A stretch of DNA of 64,000 nucleotides from NCBI GenBank assembly GCA_900550105.1, contig URQW01000003.1:1-64000 (forward strand), given 5' to 3'. The stretch comes from an uncultured Pelosinus sp. GTDB lineage: Bacteria > Bacillota > Negativicutes > UMGS1260. A program made the translations under genes and the position numbers. Under the pieces are notes generated by a model, which was not told the origin of the DNA, made no database searches, and was given only the letters and a program-made list of their open reading frames with translations. Each line of letters starts with the position of its first letter. Position 1 is the first letter of the stretch. Below are positions 42,331 to 50,932 of the stretch, in pieces.

Positions 42331-42863
42331 TCCGTCACACCCCTGGCAATGGCTCTGGCAAAAGCATCCTGCTGCTGAGCTTCCCGTAATAATACCTCAT
42401 CTTGTTGGTTGGAAATAAAGGCAAGTTCAACAAGGCAGGCGGGCATTGCTGTATTTGTCAGTACATATAAGCCATTTTCGCCAGGAGTCGCTTCCTTCAT
42501 CCCACGATCAACTAGGGGTAACGTAGCTAGAATTTCTCTTTTTATACAATCGCCAAGCTGCTCTCCGGCCAACGAACCGCTGCAGTACCACACTTCCGTC
42601 CCTGTCGCCGCCGTACTTTCGGCGCTATTGCAATGAATACTGATAAAGAAATCAGCCTGCCAGTCATTCGCTGCCATGACGATGGCGCTTAGATCATCAA
42701 GTTGTAGTACTGTCACCTCGCAGTCAGCTGCTCTGAGATAAGTAGCAACACCTTCGCCTACCGCTAAGGCTACGTCACATTCGCGCAACCCTGTAACGGC
42801 ATTGACGGCCCCTGGATCGGGGGTACCGTCTGGAGCATGGCCTGGATTAATAAAAATACGCAT
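42303..42863 (-). CDS. N-acetylmuramoyl-L-alanine amidase (Amidase_3)
   Basis: 186 residues, a complete Amidase_3 domain: IFINPGHAPDGTPDPGA (Zn-ligand His), LRECDVALAVGEG (ligand Glu), FFISIHCNSAE (ligand His) and PACLVELAFISNQQDE with the catalytic Glu. It cleaves the lactyl-amide bond in peptidoglycan. No signal peptide or cell-wall-binding domain is present, so it may act in the mother cell or be exported otherwise. GTAGGAGGCG precedes ATG at 42863. Its 3' end carries the promoter site of the next gene. Confidence 0.92.
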   Translation of the reverse strand: MRIFINPGHAPDGTPDPGAVNAVTGLRECDVALAVGEGVATYLRAADCEVTVLQLDDLSAIVMAANDWQADFFISIHCNSAESTAATGTEVWYCSGSLAGEQLGDCIKREILATLPLVDRGMKEATPGENGLYVLTNTAMPACLVELAFISNQQDEVLLREAQQQDAFARAIARGVTDCDIYHGQR

Positions 42864-42931
42864 CTTGCTTCGCCTCCTACTCTTGTCATTCTTTAATATC
42901 TATTTTTGAAAGAGGTCCAAAAGAAATTCAA

Positions 42932-42975
42932 CAAAAAATAAAGCTGCCTTACGAATACGAATCGTAAGGCAGCCG
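42932..42975 (-). terminator. Terminator of the CoA-transferase operon
   Basis: GCTGCCTTACGA / TCGTAAGGCAGC, 12-bp perfect stem, 7-nt loop, then TTTATTTTTTG on the minus strand. Confidence 0.88.
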
Positions 42976-42998
42976 CGAACTCAATAAAATTATAAAAA

Positions 42999-43658
42999 TT
43001 ATAGTTGATAAGGCTTCATTTCTGCCGCTACAGCAAACTCAGCTTCTGTACAAGTTTTTATTTCATCAACGGTAACACCCTCGGCTAGTTCTACAAGCAA
43101 CAGGCCTGCGTCCGTTACTTCAAAGACGCATTTTTCCGTAATAATCTTAGATACGCAACCTTTCCCCGTCAAAGGTAAAGTGCATTTCTTCAAAATCTTC
43201 GGCGATCCTTTTACAGTATGAATCATCGTAACAATGACCTTTTTTGCTCCTGTTACCAGATCCATGGCTCCCCCCATACCCGGACTCCATTTGCCAGGCG
43301 CCACCGGCGTTGCCCAGTTGGCAATACTTCCTTCCTGGTCCACTTCTAACGCGCCTAAGATCGTCGTTCCTACATGGCCGCCACGAATAATACAAAAAGA
43401 TGTAGCAAGATCAAAACAAGAAGAGCCTGGTATCATTGTGATAGGCAAGCCGCCGGCGTTGCCTACATCAGAATCTTCTTCGCCTAATTTCGGCGCACCG
43501 CCAAAAACCAACGCGCCATTTTCCGATTCGAGCAGCACTTCCACGCCATCAGGGATATAGTTTGCCACTGCTGTCGGAATACCAAAACCGAGATTCACCA
43601 CTTCACCGTTTGATAATTCTTTTGCCGCTCTGCGCGCTATCATTTCTTTCCCGTCCAT
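42999..43658 (-). CDS. 3-oxoacid / acetate-type CoA-transferase subunit B
   Basis: 219 residues of the CoA-transferase family I beta subunit. The active-site glutamate is Glu46 in LLESENGALVFG; other family strings are VNLGFGIPTAVANYIP and GGHVGTTILGALEVD. Moves CoA between acyl-CoA and a free acid such as acetate, butyrate or acetoacetate. GAGGAGG lies 8 nt upstream of the start at 43658. Coupled with subunit A upstream (47-bp gap). Confidence 0.92.
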   Translation of the reverse strand: MDGKEMIARRAAKELSNGEVVNLGFGIPTAVANYIPDGVEVLLESENGALVFGGAPKLGEEDSDVGNAGGLPITMIPGSSCFDLATSFCIIRGGHVGTTILGALEVDQEGSIANWATPVAPGKWSPGMGGAMDLVTGAKKVIVTMIHTVKGSPKILKKCTLPLTGKGCVSKIITEKCVFEVTDAGLLLVELAEGVTVDEIKTCTEAEFAVAAEMKPYQL

Positions 43659-43705
43659 GATTTTAGCCTCCTCAAAAATAGGGTTCCGATTCTATGTTAT
43701 TTCGC

Positions 43706-44422
43706 TTAACGAAGCTGACCTGTCCGCGACCATAAGTCACGGAAAGTAGTCGCTTGTTCCTCTAATGTTTTGCCTTGTACTACGGCGTGAACAAAGACAG
43801 CAGGAGTGCCGACACATTGTGGATCAAGCTTTCCGACAGGAACAATTTCATTGACTTCCGCTACTGTATAATCAGCTGCCATCGCGACAGTTGGATTCGT
43901 ATTAATCGCAGCATAACGATACTGCACATTTCCCCATAAGTCAGCTTTATAGCCTTTGATAAAAGCCATATCAGCCCGTAAGGGTTTTTCTAAAATATAC
44001 TCTTTACCATCTACGACAATCTTCTCTTTGCCTTCTTCTACTAAAGAACCAAGGCCAGTACGAGTCAATACGCCACCAAGACCAGCGCCGCCAGCCCGAA
44101 CTTTTTCAATCCAGCTGCCCATAGGATAATATTCAATATCAAGATTGCCATTTTTCAAAGCGCTGACTGCTTCTGGCGAAGTACCAGCATGAGCACAAAT
44201 AAATTTTTTCACCTGTCCATTGCTAAAGAGCGGCGCTAAATCAAATTTACCACCAGGATAGGTTGCCACTACTGACATAATAGTAAGATTTTTTACACCT
44301 TTGTCAGCAATTTTTTGGATGCAAGTTAAGGGAGCTCCTACACCACAGAAACCGCCAAATAAAAGAGTCATTCCATCTTGAACTTTGTCAATCACTTGAT
44401 CTAGATCTGTTACCTTATTCAT
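43706..44422 (-). CDS. 3-oxoacid / acetate-type CoA-transferase subunit A
   Basis: 238 residues, alpha subunit: MTLLFGGFCGVGAPLTCIQ, the glycine-rich GAGLGGVLTRTGLGSLVEEG, and AFIKGYKADLWGNVQYR. Together with subunit B it forms the transferase. Specificity (acetoacetate, butyrate, 3-oxoadipate) is not decidable. GGGAGGAG precedes ATG at 44422. A sigma-54-like element lies directly upstream, suggesting activator-dependent expression. Confidence 0.92.
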   Translation of the reverse strand: MNKVTDLDQVIDKVQDGMTLLFGGFCGVGAPLTCIQKIADKGVKNLTIMSVVATYPGGKFDLAPLFSNGQVKKFICAHAGTSPEAVSALKNGNLDIEYYPMGSWIEKVRAGGAGLGGVLTRTGLGSLVEEGKEKIVVDGKEYILEKPLRADMAFIKGYKADLWGNVQYRYAAINTNPTVAMAADYTVAEVNEIVPVGKLDPQCVGTPAVFVHAVVQGKTLEEQATTFRDLWSRTGQLR

Positions 44423-44457
44423 AGCTACACTCCTCCCAAAATAACATTCCTTCTATC

Positions 44458-44472
44458 GCAAAAACCTGGCCA
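44458..44472 (-). promoter_or_regulatory. Sigma-54-like promoter of the CoA-transferase operon
   Basis: Minus strand TGGCCAGGTTTTTGC keeps the GG and GC dinucleotides at exact -24/-12 spacing. The predicted start near 44446 leaves a 24-nt leader with a good ribosome site. No convincing sigma-A boxes are seen here. CCTGGCCAGG at 44465-44474 is also a short palindrome. Confidence 0.5.
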
Positions 44473-44484
44473 GGCTTTTCGCTT

Positions 44485-44538
44485 CAAACAAAAAGATCGA
44501 TAGACCGAGCAGATAAAACCTGCACTTATCTATCGATC
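44485..44538 (-). terminator. Terminator of the Sia operon
   Basis: GATCGATAGA / TCTATCGATC 10-bp perfect arms with an inner GCAG/CTGC pair, then TTTTTGTTT on the minus strand, 180 bp past the siaD-like stop codon. The 180 bp in between hold no gene I can support. Confidence 0.7.
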
Positions 44539-44718
44539 GTAAATGAGCTAGTGGATTAAACTTGCAATTCACTTATCGAGAAAAATTATTTCTTAATTCA
44601 TAGTTGTTCTTTAGTTATATTTTAGATGATTTTCATTATTCCGTCAATATTGTTAAAGTCTGTTATTTTATCATGACAGGCCTTCTCGACTCGTTTAGCC
44701 CATTGATGAAGGTTTTCG

Positions 44719-46368
44719 TCAAAAATTGCTATGAGAGTTTGATTGCTGATCTCCTTTCACTGCAAGAAAGGCTAAAAACTTTTCTGTCAGAAGTGGATCA
44801 AACTGCTGTCCGCCGGCGGCGGCAATCTGCAAAATCGCCTCTTGTTTACTTAAAGCCATTTGGTAAGGTCGATCATGCGTCATAATATCAAACACATCAA
44901 CCAATGAAAAAATCCGATCAAGTAAAGGAATCTCTTCGCCTTTCAAGCCATAAGGATAGCCAGCGCCATCCCACCGCTCATGTAACGACAGAATCAAATC
45001 AGCTACCGCCGTTTCACCGATGGACTGGGCCATACGATAGCCAACATCACTATGAACTTTCACAATCGCCCACTCACTTTTACTTAAAGCGCTAGGCTTT
45101 CCTAGAATTTCCGAAGGGATAGCCACTTTCCCGATATCATGGAGTCTCGCCAAAAGTTTAAGCTGCTTTACCGCCTCGCTACGCGAACTGAAATTTAAAA
45201 ATCTGGCAAAAGAAACGACTTGCTCGCCAACACGTTCATTATGTCCTTGATTTTCAAAACACCGTTCGTAAAGCCGCGCTTCGAGCGTAGCGACCATTTT
45301 TTTGCGTACAGTTTGGCCTCGTTGTACCTTATCACTATACATTCGACTTTCCGCTACGTTAAAAAGCTCAATGATTTGACCAAGCGGTGTTTCTTTCGTT
45401 GCCGCTCCGACAGCAGCGCTTAAGGGAACGACACAGTGATTGATTGCCAGACAGCCTTCGCGAATACTTTGACAAAGATGAGCACAAGCCATTTCGCCAG
45501 TTTGTGGCAAAAGCAGCAAAAACTCATCGCCGCCCCAGCGAGCAATAATATCACGAGGACGACAAAGACTGCGCAATAGGTCAGCCATAGCCAAAAGCAG
45601 ATTATCGCCTTCTTGATGACCAAATACATCATTGGCCAATTTCAGCCCATTCATATCAATCACTATAATACTGACAGGCAGGGCTTCACTTTTTTCTAAC
45701 TCAGGCAACGCTTCTTCTATATAAGCTCGATTATAAAGATTGGTCAATTTATCATGATAACTCAAAAAAGAAATTTTTTGCTGCGCCGCAACTTCTTCCG
45801 TAACATCCGTTAGAATCAGCATAACGGTTGCCGCTTCTTCCGCATCGCTACTAGCAAGATACTTACACTCCACGCGAATGGTCTGCTGCTCCCGTTCTAA
45901 CAAAAAGGGGAAATAGGCTAGACTTTCTTGCATTTTTGCGCTATCTTGCGTTATAAAAAAGCGCTGGAAAATTTGTTCCAACATTTCGTTGCCAAAAGGA
46001 GTTCGCTCTGATAGCAACTCGATAATAAGCAGTCCCGCAATCTTCCGACCGAAGAGCCGCTCACATTCCGCACTATACTGAGGTTGAATTCGTAGATCCG
46101 CGCCAAAAGTCAAAAAACCTTGGTTAGCATTATCCAATAAATTCTGCATTTCCCGCTGGCTACGCTGCAAGGCCTTTCCTTGCATATCACTAATTCGAAA
46201 AACCTTTCGAGTCAATTTCAGTAGACGATCATACTGACCTGTAAGCAGTCGATATCTTTCTAGCAGTGAATTCCCCCGATATTGCTCTGCTGCTAAATCA
46301 GCCATAGCTCCTTGTAATACCTGCTCTTCTGCTCCGAACAGTTGCTTATCGCAATCCCTCTCTGCCAT
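44719..46368 (-). CDS. siaD: SiaD-like diguanylate cyclase with added HD-GYP domain
   Basis: 549 residues. N-terminal coiled coil (about 10-80), PAS-like domain (80-195), GGDEF domain with GGDEF at 279-283 and an intact RxxD inhibitory site (RPRD, 270-273), then an HD-GYP domain: HD at 410-411 (LHDIGK), H439, and HERWDGAGYP at 463-472. Both catalytic motifs look intact, so it could make and break c-di-GMP. The PAS/coiled-coil plus GGDEF and its place after siaB-siaC-siaA identify it as the SiaD counterpart. P. aeruginosa SiaD lacks HD-GYP. It begins 11 bp after siaA, with AGGCGG 7 nt before ATG. Confidence 0.88.
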   Translation of the reverse strand: MAERDCDKQLFGAEEQVLQGAMADLAAEQYRGNSLLERYRLLTGQYDRLLKLTRKVFRISDMQGKALQRSQREMQNLLDNANQGFLTFGADLRIQPQYSAECERLFGRKIAGLLIIELLSERTPFGNEMLEQIFQRFFITQDSAKMQESLAYFPFLLEREQQTIRVECKYLASSDAEEAATVMLILTDVTEEVAAQQKISFLSYHDKLTNLYNRAYIEEALPELEKSEALPVSIIVIDMNGLKLANDVFGHQEGDNLLLAMADLLRSLCRPRDIIARWGGDEFLLLLPQTGEMACAHLCQSIREGCLAINHCVVPLSAAVGAATKETPLGQIIELFNVAESRMYSDKVQRGQTVRKKMVATLEARLYERCFENQGHNERVGEQVVSFARFLNFSSRSEAVKQLKLLARLHDIGKVAIPSEILGKPSALSKSEWAIVKVHSDVGYRMAQSIGETAVADLILSLHERWDGAGYPYGLKGEEIPLLDRIFSLVDVFDIMTHDRPYQMALSKQEAILQIAAAGGQQFDPLLTEKFLAFLAVKGDQQSNSHSNF

Positions 46369-46379
46369 AATTTCACCGC

Positions 46380-48209
46380 CTAATCTACATAATCTATCGA
46401 ATCGAAAGAAAAGCCTATTACCGTAATATCATCACGCTGCGGCTGCCCCTGTGAATATTCAGCGAGAGCCTGAACAATAGCATCCTTTTGTTCATCTATC
46501 GAATTCTCAGCCAGTGATGTAAGGAGTTGAATAAAACGTCGCTTGCCAAAAGAAAAGTCTTGCTTCCCGCCATTTTGGTCAAGGTAACCGTCTGTCGTTA
46601 AATAAAAGCGATCGCCAGGCGAAATATCCCAACTATGTACTGTGAACGGAAAATCTTCCCGAGCCCTCTCATAGCCTAAACTTTGTCGATCTCCCGGCAA
46701 AATTTGCACTTCTCCCCGACGATAAATATAGAGTGGCAAATGAGCTCCCGCAAACAGCAGCTTTTTGCCTGCTTCAATATAGCATAAAGCCATATCAAGA
46801 CCGTCATCGGTCATTTTATTTTGTTTATTACGATGTAAAATTTCTCGCATGCGCTGATTTACTTGTTGCAAAATCAGCGCCGGGTTGATATTGTCCTGCT
46901 GCTGCGCTAGTTGAGTCAGAACAGAATTAACGGCCATTGTCATAAAGGCCCCCGGTACGCCATGGCCGGTACAATCAGCAATAGCAACGAGACTGCGCTT
47001 CGCATCAATCTGGCGAACCCAGTAAAAGTCACCGCCGACGAGATCACGTGGTTGCCACAAAATAAAATAATCTTTCAGCACTGTCTGTAATTCATCGGGC
47101 CGTGCCAAAATAGACTCTTGCAGTCGTTTCGCATAATCAATGCTGTCAAGGATCTTGGTATTTTGCTCCGATATTTCTTCCGTACGGTCAGCAATTTCCT
47201 GCTCCATAAGCTCTGTTAATGCGATAGCCCGCTTCAGTGGATCGGCTATTTTATGAGCCACAATATAAAATAAAAGAATCATGACCAACAGCGCCACACA
47301 GCTCGCGATGGCTCCATTCCATTTGATCGTATTTAAAAAGCCGATACTTTCTTCACGTGGTACTTGATATACAATGAGCCATTGGCCTGACTGAATTGTT
47401 TCACCAACAAGATCCATAATTTGGCCATAGCTATCTTGATAATCGAGAGCTCGTACCCTATCCTCATGCTGTAAAAGTTGCGCTAATATCTCAGGCGGTA
47501 TAAAGTCATTTAAATAATAACCGTTTTGCTCAGCTTGATCGGAAAGCAGAATCTTTCCCTGGCGATCAATCAACCAGAGTCTTCCGGCGCTGCCTTCTTT
47601 ATATTTTTGAAATTCAGCAGCAATATACTGGATACTAAGACCAACGCCAGCTACGCCGAGCGGCGAAGTTGCTTCACCGATCAGAGCATTTACAAACACA
47701 AAAGTTTCCTGGCGACCAATATTATAGTCAATATTCAAAGAAACAGGCTGCTGCGATTGCAACGCATCATAAAACCAGCGAGAATCAGGATCATGAGGTT
47801 TCATAATTTGAAGCATTCTGTGTCGCTCCGCCCAATATTGTCCGGTTTGACGACTCACAATAAACGAGTTAGCGTAATCATAGCGACTGGCTATATCATC
47901 AAGCTTTTGCTTACTATACTCGCCAAGTTGTTCATTTCGTTCCGCATCAACAAGCCAAGCCATAACCGCAGGGTCTTGGGCTAACAGTCTCGCTGTTTCT
48001 TTAGCCCGCTCCAAGCGGTCATCGACCTTACTGGCAATTGATTCAGCAATATAAATAAGATCGCGATTCTTTAGCTTATCTACAACGGCGCTACGTGTAA
48101 CAAAATAACTAATAATCCCTGTCAACGTTACCGCAAGGACGAGAATAGCACAAGCCAGAAAAACGATTTTCATCGTGCCCCGATCATAGAATAAATTCTG
48201 TCTATTCAT
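46380..48209 (-). CDS. siaA: SiaA-like membrane PP2C (SpoIIE-type) phosphatase with extracytoplasmic sensor
   Basis: 609 residues. TM1 about 15-37, an extracytoplasmic Cache-like sensor to about 285, TM2, a HAMP/coiled-coil linker (ALTELMEQEIADRTEEISEQ), and a C-terminal SpoIIE/PP2C domain with DLVGGDFYWV, IADCTGHGVPGAFMTM and DDGLDMALCYIE. In P. aeruginosa SiaA dephosphorylates SiaC in response to an external signal. ATG at 48209 overlaps the siaC stop by 8 bp (translational coupling); the longer frame to 48236 is less likely. Confidence 0.88.
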   Translation of the reverse strand: MNRQNLFYDRGTMKIVFLACAILVLAVTLTGIISYFVTRSAVVDKLKNRDLIYIAESIASKVDDRLERAKETARLLAQDPAVMAWLVDAERNEQLGEYSKQKLDDIASRYDYANSFIVSRQTGQYWAERHRMLQIMKPHDPDSRWFYDALQSQQPVSLNIDYNIGRQETFVFVNALIGEATSPLGVAGVGLSIQYIAAEFQKYKEGSAGRLWLIDRQGKILLSDQAEQNGYYLNDFIPPEILAQLLQHEDRVRALDYQDSYGQIMDLVGETIQSGQWLIVYQVPREESIGFLNTIKWNGAIASCVALLVMILLFYIVAHKIADPLKRAIALTELMEQEIADRTEEISEQNTKILDSIDYAKRLQESILARPDELQTVLKDYFILWQPRDLVGGDFYWVRQIDAKRSLVAIADCTGHGVPGAFMTMAVNSVLTQLAQQQDNINPALILQQVNQRMREILHRNKQNKMTDDGLDMALCYIEAGKKLLFAGAHLPLYIYRRGEVQILPGDRQSLGYERAREDFPFTVHSWDISPGDRFYLTTDGYLDQNGGKQDFSFGKRRFIQLLTSLAENSIDEQKDAIVQALAEYSQGQPQRDDITVIGFSFDSIDYVD

Positions 48210-48597
48210 TGCTTTCCATAAGAGCGCAAATTTCAAAAGGCAACGCTAAATCTTCCTTAAATTCTTCAGCACATTCTAAAGCAGTATCATTATCCTGGTC
48301 ATAATACCACTTTACTAAGACTTTACCGCCAGCTTCATGGGCAGCCTCCATCTTATCAAGGAGCATCATGATGCATTTTGCACTGCTTGTATTGATATAA
48401 GGCATATGAAAATAAATTTCCAGCACCATTTGCTCTTGGCTTGTGCTTAAATAATTTTCTAGCCACTTAAATATGGGTTCGTAAAATTTGAAAGCATTCT
48501 CCGGGTAAGACTGTCCCTCAATGCGCAACAAAGATTTCTCCTGATCAAAATAAATCTTCGGTGTTGATTTGGTTTGTTCCACATATAACTCTTCCAT
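48202..48597 (-). CDS. siaC: SiaC-like (DUF1987) phospho-switch protein
   Basis: 131 residues, DUF1987: TPKIYFDQEKSLLRIEGQSY, SYPENAFKFYEPIFKWLENY and YINTSSAKCIMMLLDKM. Thr70 in YINTSS corresponds to the phosphorylated Thr68 of P. aeruginosa SiaC. Unphosphorylated SiaC binds and stimulates the SiaD cyclase; SiaB phosphorylates it and SiaA dephosphorylates it. GGAGG lies 5-6 nt before ATG at 48597. Confidence 0.92.
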   Translation of the reverse strand: MEELYVEQTKSTPKIYFDQEKSLLRIEGQSYPENAFKFYEPIFKWLENYLSTSQEQMVLEIYFHMPYINTSSAKCIMMLLDKMEAAHEAGGKVLVKWYYDQDNDTALECAEEFKEDLALPFEICALMESNE

Positions 48598-48607
48598 TTT
48601 AATCCTC

Positions 48608-49153
48608 CTAGACCTGTACCTTTAACGTAAAAAAGGAAAGTTGGTCATCGTGGGGCACAATCGAATAGTGAAGCGGCTTGCTGGCTTTGCGTGCCATATC
48701 AATTAGCCCCAGCCCCGCCCCTGCGGTTTCATCTCCTATGTCCCGCCTCAGTTGTTCTTTATACAATCGTTTTAGACCCGCCTTATCTAAACCAGCTAAC
48801 TCATCTAGCCGCTTTGTCAACGACGCCACATCAGAAGCTGCTACTAAATTACCAGAAGATACAAAATAGCCCGCTTCATTTCTGCCGATCGCTACAATCC
48901 CTGAATTATCGATCCGATCGCCTAAAGGATTTCCTTCATGCCTTGATCCATAATTTCTAATGTTTTGGGTCTGCTCGATAAAGACAGAGAACACATTGTA
49001 AGTGGCATTTTGCGAGGTTGCTTCTGTATCCAAATAGTTTTTCACCGCCTCACCGAGTTCCTCAATAATCGCCTGTGTAAAGCGGCCAGAAAAGCTAATT
49101 AGTACACCATAATTTTGTAACAGCTTCTGTAAATCAAGCAAATTGATTTCCAT
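48608..49153 (-). CDS. siaB: SiaB-like protein kinase (DUF6272)
   Basis: 181 residues. FSGRFTQAIIEELGEAVKNYL, FIEQTQNIRNYG and AGAGLGLIDMARKAS are SiaB-family strings; the last has the G-rich GHKL-type nucleotide motif. SiaB phosphorylates SiaC. First gene of the operon, with TTAGGAGG before ATG at 49153. I could not find a strong sigma-A promoter in the 95 bp upstream. Confidence 0.9.
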   Translation of the reverse strand: MEINLLDLQKLLQNYGVLISFSGRFTQAIIEELGEAVKNYLDTEATSQNATYNVFSVFIEQTQNIRNYGSRHEGNPLGDRIDNSGIVAIGRNEAGYFVSSGNLVAASDVASLTKRLDELAGLDKAGLKRLYKEQLRRDIGDETAGAGLGLIDMARKASKPLHYSIVPHDDQLSFFTLKVQV

Positions 49154-49248
49154 GCAAAAATACCTCCTAATTTCTCATAGGCCTTAAGTACCACGATCCA
49201 TTTCGACAAAGAGTTTCCGTTTCCCTCTAGCCATATCCATAAAAGGCC

Positions 49249-49286
49249 CAAAAAAAGAAGCTGCCATAACATTCGCAGCTTCTTCG
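49249..49286 (-). terminator. Terminator of the AAT permease gene
   Basis: AAGAAGCTGC / GCAGCTTCTT, 10-bp stem, then TTTTTTT on the minus strand, directly after the permease stop codon. Confidence 0.87.
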
Positions 49287-49298
49287 CCGAACAAAACA

Positions 49299-50702
49299 TT
49301 AAGTTTTAGCAAGAACTTTCTGGGCATATTCTCGCATTTTATAGCAAAACATGGGAATGACAAGTAACGGAATCCCCACATAAAGCGATATACGCAACGT
49401 TTCATCGTAAGCGACAACGATCAAACAAGCAACTTGCGCCCAAATACCAAAGTACGTCACGTAAGGAAAGAAAGGGGTCCGGTAAAGCAGGGTTCGACTG
49501 TCTTCCCCTGAACTTTCCAGCCGCCGCCGGAAATTGAGTTGGCACCAGCAGATAGAAATCCAGGCAATCGCACCAGTAAAGCCAGATAACGCCAACATAT
49601 AGGTATAAAAACTTTTCGTCGTATCAAGCGTGTAGGCAATAACAACTAACCAACAAGCGCCGATCGATAAGAGTGCAGCATTTTTTGGCACACCATTTTT
49701 GTTTGTTTTACTGAGAAAAGCCGGGGCCATGCCCTCGCGTGATAAAGCATAGATGGCCCGAATACAACCGTACAAACCGGAATTCGAACAAGATATGGCC
49801 GCAGTAAGAACAACAAAAGAAAAGATTCCTCCGGCCCAGTGCAATCCATAGGAATTGAGCGCCGCCGCAAAAACGCTTTCTTCCAAACCGGCCTTTTGCC
49901 AAGGAAAAATCGTTACAAGCAGTAGCATTGGTACAAGGTAGAGTGAAATAATTCGCCAGGAAACATTACGAATCGCTGTAGGAATACTTTTTTCAGGATG
50001 TTTGCTTTCACTTGCTGCCAAACCAATAATTTCCGATCCCTGAAAATTCACAAGTACAATAACCATTGTAAGTAGTACCGATAAAGCGCCATTAGGTGTA
50101 AAGCCGCCATCACTCAATAAAATCGTGCTTCCTAAATAGCCTTGATCACCAATAACGCCTAAAAAGATTAGCGCTGCCAGAATTACAAACATAACTAAAG
50201 CAGCAATTTTAATCAAAGCAAGCCAAAATTCAATTTCGCCGAACGAATCGACTTGCGCCAAATTAATAAAAGTAATCAAGAGACCGAAGAGAATCGCCCA
50301 CCACATGGCGCTGACCTCAGGAAAATAAAAATTCATAATCATACCGCCGGCAATCATTTCCGATGGCACATAGGTTACCCAAGTCAACCAGTAAGACCAC
50401 CCCACGCCACAAGCCCAAGTAGGCGAAATCAGTTCACGGGCGTAAGAAACAAAAGAGCCTGAAATTGGCATTGCCACAGACAATTCACCAAGGCACAGCA
50501 TTACACAAAGCACAATCAAGCCGCCCAGTAAGTAAGATAAGAACGATGCTGGACCTGCTTGACTAATCACATAGCCTGTCCCTAAAAAATAGCCACTGCC
50601 AATAATACCGCCTAAAGCAATTAACTGGATATGACGCGACTTTAATTTGCGAAATAAGGCGCCATCGCCACTTCTTATTGTTTCCTCTTCCCGTTCTTTC
50701 AC
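49299..50702 (-). CDS. AAT-family amino-acid permease
   Basis: About 467 residues, 12 membrane segments. LKSRHIQLIALGGIIGSGYFLGTGY broken into HIQLIALGGIIGSG and YFLGTGYVISQAGPAS is the AAT (TC 2.A.3.1) signature; also LGELSVAMPISGSFVSYA and FQGSEIIGLAASESKHP. Substrate could be a neutral or basic amino acid or GABA. Start GTG at 50702 is preferred because GGGTGGGGG sits 8 nt upstream; an in-frame ATG at 50723 has no ribosome site. Monocistronic, with its own terminator. Confidence 0.87.
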   Translation of the reverse strand: MKEREEETIRSGDGALFRKLKSRHIQLIALGGIIGSGYFLGTGYVISQAGPASFLSYLLGGLIVLCVMLCLGELSVAMPISGSFVSYARELISPTWACGVGWSYWLTWVTYVPSEMIAGGMIMNFYFPEVSAMWWAILFGLLITFINLAQVDSFGEIEFWLALIKIAALVMFVILAALIFLGVIGDQGYLGSTILLSDGGFTPNGALSVLLTMVIVLVNFQGSEIIGLAASESKHPEKSIPTAIRNVSWRIISLYLVPMLLLVTIFPWQKAGLEESVFAAALNSYGLHWAGGIFSFVVLTAAISCSNSGLYGCIRAIYALSREGMAPAFLSKTNKNGVPKNAALLSIGACWLVVIAYTLDTTKSFYTYMLALSGFTGAIAWISICWCQLNFRRRLESSGEDSRTLLYRTPFFPYVTYFGIWAQVACLIVVAYDETLRISLYVGIPLLVIPMFCYKMREYAQKVLAKT

Positions 50703-50932
50703 TCCCGTTACCCCCACCCTCATAAAAATAATAGTCTAAAGCTTCTTATTCTTTTATTCTGTAAAAAATACTAGATCAAGACATAGTATAACAAAAAATT
50801 CCGCGCTAGGCACACATTTTTATTCTTTTATAAAAAATTTTTATATCACTACCAAACAGCAATACTTTCATCAGTTCTAGGTTCCGTTGCGCCGCTCACG
50901 TGATGCGTAAAGATAATACTAAAGGCTACTAC

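Noticed and set aside
44604..44885. 93-codon plus-strand frame at the end of the siaD-like gene
   Set aside because: Largely antisense to the HD-GYP domain; no ribosome site or recognisable domain.
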